Assembly (NCBI GenBank): GCA_039182715.1
Contig: JBCDBY010000268.1
Span: 1 to 6,491 of the forward strand
Length of the DNA: 6,491 bases
Direction: 5' to 3'
Source: JBCDBY01 sp039182715
Lineage (GTDB): Bacteria > Planctomycetota > PLA2
Shown here: positions 1 to 5,471 of the stretch, in pieces
How the letters are laid out: every line of letters starts with the position of its first letter
Position numbering within the stretch: the first letter of the stretch is position 1
Translations under genes and position numbers: made by a program
The notes under the pieces: model-generated
Seen by the model: the letters and a program-made list of their open reading frames with translations, nothing else
Databases searched by the model: none
Told to the model about the DNA's origin: nothing

Positions 1-492
1 GGCGACATCGCCGCGGGGCTCGTGGCGCTCTGCGTGCTGCTGCTGTTCGCGGGAGGCCGGCCGATCGCGCGATGGGCGGTCGTGCTGGTGGCCGTGAGCG
101 CGGTCGTGCGGCCCCCCAAACCTCCGCCGCTCCCCGGATGGCTGGTGCAGCTCCTGTTGCTCGGCGCCGGTTTCTACATCGGCTTCGTGCAGGCGGGCGT
201 GGGCTTCCTCCTGCTCGCCATCCTCGTCGGCGCGCTCGGCCAGGAGCTGGTGCGCGCCAACGCGCTCAAGGTCTTCATCGTGCTGTGCACGGTCGTGCCG
301 GTGCTGGCGATCTTCGTCTGGCAGGGCCAGGTGCGCTGGATCCCCGGACTCATCCTCGCCGCCGGCAACATGACCGGCGCGTGGATCGCCGCGCGCATGG
401 CCGTGAAGAAGGGCGCGCCGTGGGTGCGCGTCTTCGTCGTGGTCGCGGCCGTCATCGCGGCGACGAAGCTGCTCTTCTTCCCTTCGGGTTAG
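1..492 (+). CDS. TauE/SafE-family anion exporter, C-terminal half (5' truncated)
   Basis: The frame is open from base 1, so the gene begins outside the window; 163 residues are visible, against about 250 for a usual family member. TauE/SafE proteins are inner-membrane permeases linked to export of sulfite, sulfoacetate and other organosulfur anions; the substrate here cannot be read from sequence. Visible are four to five hydrophobic helices with the second-repeat family signature: a stretch reading GFYIGFVQAGVGFLLLAIL, then RANALKV, an F-x-W-x-G-Q-V-x-W turn, a GNMTGAWIAARMAVKKGA segment and an aromatic-rich end. The stop is TAG. An SLC13 transporter starts 10 bases downstream on the same strand, so the two are probably co-transcribed. 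The family call is firm; the function is inferred. Confidence 0.88.
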   Translation, partial: GDIAAGLVALCVLLLFAGGRPIARWAVVLVAVSAVVRPPKPPPLPGWLVQLLLLGAGFYIGFVQAGVGFLLLAILVGALGQELVRANALKVFIVLCTVVPVLAIFVWQGQVRWIPGLILAAGNMTGAWIAARMAVKKGAPWVRVFVVVAAVIAATKLLFFPSG

Positions 493-502
493 CATCCGGG
501 CC

Positions 503-2110
503 GTGCCGGGCACGCGCTGGAAGCTGGTCGGAGTCGCCATCGTCGCGGCGGTGGTCGTCGCCCTGCTGTCCCCGTCGCGCTGGCCGGACGGCGACCGCAC
601 GGTCGAGGTTGACGTCGCCGGCTACGAGGCGGAGCACGAGACCCGACAGGGCAACCCGACGCGCGTGCTCGTGCGTGCGCGGGATGAAGCCGGCAACCTG
701 GTGCGACCCGACCTCGGCGCCGTGCGCGTCACGCTCGTGCTGTCGGACGGAACGCGCGAGATCGTGCCCGTCCTGCGCTGGGACGAGACGAACCGCCAGT
801 ACGTCGCGGAGCGGCGCGCGCCGACCGACCCGGCGCTGTCGTTCGCGCTGCTCGCGGCCATCGTCGTGCTCTGGGTGACCGAGGCGACCCCGCTCTGGGT
901 CTCGTCGCTGCTGGTGCCGATCGTGCTCGTCGGGTTCGGAGCGCAAGGAGCACGCGAGGCGCTCGCGCCCTTCTTCCACCCCATCATCGCGCTCTTCTTC
1001 GGCGGCTTCCTCATGGCGGAGTCGATGCGTCGCGTCGGCCTCGACCGGCGCGCGGCGCTGCTCATCGTCGCGCGCTTCGGGCGCAGCCCCGAAGCGCTCT
1101 TCGCCGCCATGCTCGGCGTCAGCGCGTTTCTGTCGATGTGGATGTCGAACACCGCGGCCACCGCGCTGCTCGTGCCCATCGCGCTGGCGGTCACGGAGCC
1201 GCTTGGCCATCCGGGCTATCGGCGCGCGGTCGTGCTCGGCATCGCGTACGCCGCGACGCTCGGGGGTACGGGCAGCGCTATCGGCACGCCGGCGAACCCG
1301 ATCGCGATCGAGTTCCTCGACGCATTCGTCGGCCACTCGATCAGCTTCGTCGGCTGGTTCGCGTACGGGCTGCCGCTGGTGTTCCTGTTCCTGCCCGTCA
1401 TCGGCATCTACCTCTGGCGGCGCAGCGGCGTCCACATCGACGCGGACGAGTTTCGTGCCACGCGCGCAACCGCACGCGAAGAGCTCGCGTCCCTCGGCCC
1501 CGCCACGCGCGCCGAGTGGACCGTCCTTGCGGTCTTCGCGATCGTCGTCGCGCTCTGGCTCACGCAGCAGCTGCACGGCCTCAATACCGGCATCGTCGCG
1601 CTGATCGGCGCGACGATGCTCGCCGTACTCGGCAAGCTCGAGGAAGAGGACCTCGGACGCATCTCCTGGTCGGCGCTGCTGACCTTCGGCGGCGGTCTCG
1701 CGCTCGGCAGCTTCCTGGTCCAGTCAGGCACCTCGGACTGGGTCGCGACCCGCTTTGGCGGCCTCGCCGGACTCCCGCCGATCATCGGCATCGCCGTGAC
1801 GGCACTGCTTGCGCTGGGGTTGACCGCCGTCGCGTCGAACACCGCGACGGCCGCGATGCTCGTCCCGCTCGCCATTCCGCTCGCCGGCATCCTCGGCGTG
1901 GACGCGAAGACGCTCGTGCTCGTCGTGGCGATCGCGTCGTCCATCGACTTCGCGCTCGTGATCGGCACGCCGCCGACGATGATCGCCTACTCGACGCGCC
2001 TGTTCTCGGCGCGCGACATCTTCAAGATGGGCATCGTTCTCGACCTGCTGGGCGTCGTCCTGCTCGTCACGGTGGTGGTCGGACTGTGGAATGTGCTCGG
2101 GCTCCTGTAG
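503..2110 (+). CDS. SLC13/DASS-family sodium:anion symporter with extracytoplasmic insertion
   Basis: This 535-residue polytopic membrane protein belongs to the divalent anion:sodium symporter family, which imports dicarboxylates, citrate or sulfate with sodium. Both hallmark SNT motifs are present, at residues 215-217 (SMWMSNTAAT) and 445-447 (VASNTATA). Each is paired with its downstream motif: GTPANP at 261-266 and GTPPT at 488-492, where the family usually has GTPPN. The family N-terminal signature VTEATPLW lies at about 125-132. Helix 1 is residues 7-23. Residues 26-108 form a hydrophilic, probably beta-rich insert before helix 2, which makes the protein longer than the roughly 460-480 residues usual for the family. 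The start is GTG, 10 bases after the upstream stop, with no convincing Shine-Dalgarno sequence; it was chosen because it keeps helix 1 intact. Substrate unknown; pairing with a TauE/SafE gene hints at sulfur-containing or organic anions. Confidence 0.9.
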   Translation: MPGTRWKLVGVAIVAAVVVALLSPSRWPDGDRTVEVDVAGYEAEHETRQGNPTRVLVRARDEAGNLVRPDLGAVRVTLVLSDGTREIVPVLRWDETNRQYVAERRAPTDPALSFALLAAIVVLWVTEATPLWVSSLLVPIVLVGFGAQGAREALAPFFHPIIALFFGGFLMAESMRRVGLDRRAALLIVARFGRSPEALFAAMLGVSAFLSMWMSNTAATALLVPIALAVTEPLGHPGYRRAVVLGIAYAATLGGTGSAIGTPANPIAIEFLDAFVGHSISFVGWFAYGLPLVFLFLPVIGIYLWRRSGVHIDADEFRATRATAREELASLGPATRAEWTVLAVFAIVVALWLTQQLHGLNTGIVALIGATMLAVLGKLEEEDLGRISWSALLTFGGGLALGSFLVQSGTSDWVATRFGGLAGLPPIIGIAVTALLALGLTAVASNTATAAMLVPLAIPLAGILGVDAKTLVLVVAIASSIDFALVIGTPPTMIAYSTRLFSARDIFKMGIVLDLLGVVLLVTVVVGLWNVLGLL

Positions 2111-2111
2111 C

Positions 2112-2630
2112 TCAGCGGGCGCGGAGGTAACTCTCCCGGACGATGCCCTCGCCGAGCGGCTCGACGGCGCTCAGGGTCCAACGCGCTTCCATGCCGGTTT
2201 CCCCAAACAGGGGAATGCCGCCCCCCAGCGTGACCGGCACGCGCGTGAGGATCATCTCGTCGATGAGATCCTCGGCGAGGAAGCTGCGCACGAGCCGGCC
2301 GCCGTCGACGTAGATGCGCCCCTCCAGCGTCGCAAACAGATCGCGTGGCGCGAGGTCGGACAGGGTGACGCGCGGCGCAAGGCTCTCCGGCACGTCGACT
2401 TGCGAGCGGCTCAGCACCGTGAGCGGAATGTCGCCGTACGGCCAGGCGCCGAAGGTCCGGAAGACCTCGAACGTCCCCCGCCCCATGACCATGTGATCGA
2501 TGGATGCGATGAACGGCGCCCACCCGAAGTCCTCGCCCTCGGGCGGATCGGGCAGCCAGTCGAGCGAGTGATCCGCGCGCGCGAGATAGCCGTCGATGCT
2601 GATGCCGACGTAGACGACGCCTTTGGGCAT
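2112..2630 (-). CDS. Dihydrofolate reductase-like / RibD C-terminal domain reductase
   Basis: This 172-residue protein covers a complete single RibD_C/DHFR-like domain of the YwjB/YyaP type. These are NAD(P)H-dependent reductase folds, often of unknown substrate. Family landmarks in order: the N-terminal strand and GISIDGYLARAD (residues 9-20) followed by SLDWL; MGRGTFEVF at 49-57, the nucleotide-binding MGRxT element; IPLTVLSRS at 68-76; IYVDGG at 106-111; and the C-terminal LTRVPVTLGGGIPLFG at 128-143. The ATG start gives the expected N-terminal strand; no clear Shine-Dalgarno precedes it. It is the last gene of a minus-strand series, 30 bases after the SIMPL gene, and its TGA stop lies one base from the stop of the convergent SLC13 gene. 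It is not a canonical folA or ribD; substrate unknown. Confidence 0.88.
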   Translation of the reverse strand: MPKGVVYVGISIDGYLARADHSLDWLPDPPEGEDFGWAPFIASIDHMVMGRGTFEVFRTFGAWPYGDIPLTVLSRSQVDVPESLAPRVTLSDLAPRDLFATLEGRIYVDGGRLVRSFLAEDLIDEMILTRVPVTLGGGIPLFGETGMEARWTLSAVEPLGEGIVRESYLRAR

Positions 2631-2660
2631 GCCGCGAGCGTACCGGACCGCGGCGCCGGA

Positions 2661-3347
2661 TCAGCCGTCGATCGCAAATCGCACGCGCAAGCGGAAGGTC
2701 CGATCGCGGCGCGCGGCGTCGATCTCGGTCGGCTCCTCCGGTTCGGCCGATGCGACGAGGACCTCGTCCCAGGCGTCGCGGTCGCCGTAGGCGCCGGAGC
2801 GCCCCGTCCGGCCCTCGACTTCCTCGACGCGCTGGACGCGGCCCAGCTTCACACCGGAAGCGGCCGCCAGCGCCTGCGCCTTGGCGCGCGCGTCCTCGAT
2901 CGCCTCGCGGAGCGCTGCATCCCGTTGCGCGGTCGGACAGTCGAACCGGGGCGCCTGCATGTCCACGTGGAGCGTGTAGCGCTTGCTGGAGAATAGCGGC
3001 TCCAACGAGCCCAGCGCACGGTGAAGGCGCGACGAATCGGGGCAGGCCAGCAGGATGCGGCGCTGCGACTGCTGCCCGGGATTCTTGGGCCGCCACCATG
3101 CCGGACCCACGGAGACGCCGCCGTCGGTCAGCTCCTCGCGCTCGATGCCCGCTTCCAGGAGCGCGAGAACGCACTTGGCGTGGAGCTTCTCCGCCTCCTG
3201 CACGACGCCCTCCAGGTCCGCCGCTCGCACGGACAGATCCAGCACGGCGCGGTGCTCGACGACTTCTTCCTCGGTGACGGCGACGCCTTCGACTTCGATG
3301 TAGTGGTCCACGAGGGGAAAGGTATCACTTCGCCGCGCGGCGGCCAT
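2661..3347 (-). CDS. SIMPL (DUF541) domain protein
   Basis: This 228-residue protein matches the SIMPL/DUF541 fold, known from E. coli YggE and Brucella BP26 and associated with oxidative-stress protection or oligomeric channel-like assemblies; its biochemical activity is not established. Visible family features are an IEVEGVAVTEEE opening strand (17-28), a long helix with EAEKLHAKCVLALLEAGIEREELTDGGVSV arranged as helix-Gly-Ile-strand (residues 51-80), and the C-terminal helix ALREAIEDARAKAQALAAASG followed by KLGRVQRVEEV (145-177), the most diagnostic part. Unlike most members it shows no signal peptide from the chosen ATG, and codons upstream of that start encode Arg/Pro-rich sequence. An in-frame GTG at 3311 is an alternative start, also without a good ribosome site. 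It starts 16 bases after the stop of the FG-GAP gene, so it is probably co-transcribed. Its TGA stop is an ordinary stop. Confidence 0.82.
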   Translation of the reverse strand: MAAARRSDTFPLVDHYIEVEGVAVTEEEVVEHRAVLDLSVRAADLEGVVQEAEKLHAKCVLALLEAGIEREELTDGGVSVGPAWWRPKNPGQQSQRRILLACPDSSRLHRALGSLEPLFSSKRYTLHVDMQAPRFDCPTAQRDAALREAIEDARAKAQALAAASGVKLGRVQRVEEVEGRTGRSGAYGDRDAWDEVLVASAEPEEPTEIDAARRDRTFRLRVRFAIDG

Positions 3348-3363
3348 CCGGGGCGCGCGTGGT

Positions 3364-4707
3364 CTAGAGCCGCTCGTACAGCCAGACGAATCCTTCGCGC
3401 CGCGGCGTGGCCACGTACGTCCCGATATTCCGGGTCAGCTCCTGGAGCTGCCGATGGAACGGGATCACCTTCTCCTCATGCTCCGCGTACACCTTCATCC
3501 AGCGGTCGCGATACTTCTTGGAGTCCTGAGCGAGCCCTTCGGTCGCCTTGGTCGCCGCCGCATGGGTCGCGCGGGACATCTGTTGGAGGCGGTCGGTGAC
3601 CTGCTTCTGCTGCTTGCGAAGCCGCTCGAGGGTCACATTCTCATCCTCGTTCAGCTCGCGCGCCCGCGTGGTCCACATCGAGAAGGCGCCCACGACCAGG
3701 TCGAGGTCGCCATCGCCGTCGTAGTCGACCGCATCGACGTAGAGGCCGGCATCGGGGCGGGTCGGATCGTTCGCGCCCTTCGCGCTCGGTTGGACCAGCG
3801 TCTCGAGCGCACCGAATTGCGGCTTCCCTTTCGATCCCGCGTTACGCGAAAGATAGACGCCGCCGCCCGGCTTCTGGCCGTAGTAGTCGCCGAACGTGCC
3901 GGCGAGGATGTCGAGATCACCGTCGCCGTCCCAGTCGACCAGCCGCGGCGCGGTCATGCCGGCCGGCAGCGCGAACGGCTTGTCGCCCGCGAGGACGGGG
4001 ATGTTCCGGCCGGTGAACTTCGGCTCCCGATCGGTACCTTCGTTCATCTGGCGGTAGAGGTGGCCGTTCTCGTAGCTGCCCAGCAACAGGTCGTAGTCGC
4101 CGTCGGCATCCCAGTCGAACGCCCAGGCGGAGATGCAGCGCTCGGCGCGCGGCTTGCCGTCCGGCATGGCGTAGCCGAGGTTCTCGTCGGTCAGCTTCTC
4201 CTCGTTCCAGCAGGTCGAGATGATGATACGGCGCCCCTGGGCGTCCACGAGGCGAACCGGGTCGGAGAACCCCTCCGCGCTGCCATAGCTCACGTACGGC
4301 GAGCCGGCGAACGTGGCGGTCAGGTAGTCGAGGTGGCCGTCGGCGTTGAGGTCCACGAACTGTGAACCCATGCCGACACATCACCAGTTGTGGAACTTGA
4401 GCGGCTTGCCGTCGCGCTTGCGCAGCGGCTGCTCCGCGGCGAACGAGCCGTCCTTGTTGCGACGCGCGTAGGTGACGCGGCCGTCGAGGTCGCCGATGAC
4501 GATGTCCGCGCGCTTGTCGCCGTCGACGTCGTGCATGACCGGCGACGGGAAGTTGCGGCCTGCGCCCGCGATGAAGGAGCCGGCCTGGATGCGCTGCGGC
4601 GGCGCGAACCGGATCGATTCCGCGTCCTCGGCGACCGAGCGCGGAGCGGAGAGTGCGACGCCCAACGCGACCACTGTGAACGTGCCCCACAACCATCGTG
4701 CGCGCAT
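3364..4707 (-). CDS. Secreted FG-GAP/VCBS repeat protein with in-frame UGA (candidate selenoprotein)
   Basis: Read through one internal TGA, this is a 447-residue protein. It starts at ATG 4707 behind a strong Shine-Dalgarno. Residues 1-26 look like a signal peptide (MRARWLWG, then a hydrophobic core, then S-V-A-E). Five Asp-rich FG-GAP/VCBS calcium-binding motifs follow, at about residues 60-68 (DVDGDKRAD), 119-127 (DLNADGHLD), 198-206 (DWDADGDYD), 258-266 (DWDGDGDLD) and 328-336 (DYDGDGDLD). This pattern is typical of beta-propeller surface or periplasmic proteins. Residues about 350-422 are charged and helical, possibly coiled coil. The TGA is codon 109, between W108 and C110. The frame is unchanged across it and the next in-frame ATG is codon 113. 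The only other cysteines in the mature protein are C166 and C192. With plain termination this would be a 108-residue secreted fragment plus a 335-residue protein without export signal. A downstream SECIS-like hairpin favours selenocysteine. Mutation, sequencing error or reinitiation are the alternatives. Function unknown. Confidence 0.75.
4339..4377 (-). promoter_or_regulatory. Bacterial SECIS-like stem-loop 3' of the in-frame UGA
   Basis: On the coding (minus) strand the upper helix pairs GGGUUCAC (4369-4362) with GUGGACCU (4356-4349): six Watson-Crick and two G-U pairs around the 5-base loop AGUUC (4361-4357). A lower helix pairs GUCGGC (4377-4372) perfectly with GCCGAC (4344-4339), separated from the upper one by an internal loop of AU opposite CAAC. 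The apical loop starts 19 bases after the UGA and has G at its second position followed by U. From memory of bacterial SECIS models, elements lie directly 3' of the UGA inside the coding region, with the loop about 16-37 bases away and a G in the first two loop positions; this one fits. SelB recognition is inferred, not shown. Confidence 0.6.
4381..4383 (-). other. In-frame TGA, candidate selenocysteine codon 109
   Basis: The coding strand reads AAC TGG TGA TGT GTC GGC ATG GGT. The codons on both sides are in the same frame, and repeat-protein sequence continues directly on each side. The two nearest downstream genes also end in TGA and stop normally, so TGA is not globally reassigned. The codon is directly followed by a cysteine codon, giving a Sec-Cys pair if decoded. 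Whether this codon is Cys, Sec or another residue in homologues is the decisive unknown. Confidence 0.6.
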
Positions 4708-4713
4708 GAGAGT

Positions 4714-4720
4714 CCTCCCC
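4714..4720 (-). promoter_or_regulatory. Shine-Dalgarno of the FG-GAP/VCBS gene
   Basis: The minus strand reads GGGGAGG, then ACTCTC, then ATG at 4707. This is a near-perfect anti-16S match with 6-base spacing. It fixes the start of the repeat protein and shows that translation is meant to begin before the signal peptide, upstream of the internal TGA. Confidence 0.75.
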
Positions 4721-4766
4721 GAACGGTGAGGCGGGTCAGCATACCGCTCTCGAAGCGATCCGGCGT

Positions 4767-5378
4767 TTACGAGTCCTTGTCGAGCGCCGTCAGCCGTCTG
4801 CGAGCCGCGTTGACCGACGCGGCACTATGGCCGTCCGGGACCGCGCGTGAAGCGATGAACCGCTCCAGTTCCGCGCGCCCCTCCTCCGGGCGGCCCAGCT
4901 CGAGCAGGCACTCCGCACGACGCAGCTCCGCGGCCGCCATCCAGTCGAGGTTGTCGGGATCGGAGTCGAGGTAGATCGCGAGGTTTCGTCGCGCCGCCTC
5001 GTACTCCTTCCCGGTGTACTGCATCATGCCCAGGTGGTAGCCGGATCGCCCGCGGTCGGCGCACGCGAATTCGCTCGCGACCGCCTCCTCGAACCACTTG
5101 CGCGCGACTTCGGGACGCTTGGCCCGCAGACCCGCGCAGCCAAGGTTGTAGCGCGCCTCGGCGCGAATTTCCTCGTTGGGTGCGGCCCGCAGGATCTCCA
5201 TCCAGGCTTCGCTGTACAGGCGGGCATGCTCGTTGGACAACGGCAGGAGGCGCGCCATCTCGAGAAGGAGTGTGAAGTCCTTCTCGACCGGCGGGGGCTC
5301 GCGCTCCGCGCGGCTCTCGGAAGGCTGCCTGCAGGCCACGAGTGCGAGGCCGAGCAGGATGAGGGTGCGGAGCGCCAT
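4767..5378 (-). CDS. TPR-containing lipoprotein
   Basis: This 203-residue predicted lipoprotein has a short hydrophobic signal peptide, MALRTLILLGLALVAC, with lipobox L-V-A-C placing the lipidated cysteine at residue 16. After a charged linker, about residues 48-177 form helical repeats of tetratricopeptide type: EARYNLGCAGLRAKRPEVARKW (from 74), a second unit around YHLGMMQYTGKEYEAARRNL (114-133) and a third around AELRRAECLLELGRPEEGRAEL (150-171). These show the TPR spacing of small and large residues. Such proteins usually scaffold envelope complexes, but no partner is identified. The ATG at 5378 was chosen because it starts the signal peptide; GTG codons one and three codons upstream are alternatives. 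It is the first gene of the minus-strand series, 59 bases before the FG-GAP gene, and is transcribed divergently from the lipoprotein gene at 5472. Confidence 0.82.
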   Translation of the reverse strand: MALRTLILLGLALVACRQPSESRAEREPPPVEKDFTLLLEMARLLPLSNEHARLYSEAWMEILRAAPNEEIRAEARYNLGCAGLRAKRPEVARKWFEEAVASEFACADRGRSGYHLGMMQYTGKEYEAARRNLAIYLDSDPDNLDWMAAAELRRAECLLELGRPEEGRAELERFIASRAVPDGHSAASVNAARRRLTALDKDS

Positions 5379-5471
5379 CACGAACACGGTAACGATCCGA
5401 CCGCGCCTTGGTTCGAAGTGCCGAACCGACGTGACCCGCGCGACTCGGTCCCCGCACGCTAAACTGCGGGC
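5379..5471. promoter_or_regulatory. Divergent intergenic region with inverted repeats
   Basis: These 93 bases separate two divergent lipoprotein genes and must hold the start signals of both if each has its own promoter. They contain a perfect inverted repeat, GGTTCG (5410-5415) and CGAACC (5422-5427), with a 6-base spacer, which could be an operator. A second one, CCCGC (5451-5455) and GCGGG (5466-5470), lies against the ATG at 5472, with TAAACT (5460-5465) in its loop resembling a -10 box. No convincing -35 box was found, so promoter placement is tentative. Confidence 0.35.

Noticed and set aside
452..1576. Long minus-strand open frame opposite the SLC13 gene
   Set aside because: Its translation is Arg/Asp/Glu-rich low-complexity sequence typical of an antisense shadow in GC-rich DNA, and the plus-strand SLC13 protein has clear family motifs.
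2105..2120. Bidirectional terminator between the convergent SLC13 and DHFR-like genes
   Set aside because: Only one base separates the stop codons and no stem with a T-run is visible there.
2091..2996. Plus-strand open frame opposite the DHFR-like and SIMPL genes
   Set aside because: The product has no recognisable domain and mirrors the real minus-strand genes.
3364..4371. Treating 4371-3364 as an independent gene starting at ATG 4371
   Set aside because: It would lack a signal peptide, begins only three codons after the in-frame TGA, and continues the repeat pattern of the upstream segment. I kept one gene with an internal TGA and list reinitiation as an alternative finding.
3364..4707. 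Global reassignment of UGA (alternative genetic code)
   Set aside because: The DHFR-like and SIMPL genes end at TGA at natural family C-termini, and no other gene in the window needs UGA read-through.
4737..4742. TATGCT on the minus strand as a -10 box upstream of the FG-GAP gene
   Set aside because: Only a 4 of 6 match with no -35 partner at proper spacing; the gene may be transcribed from upstream.
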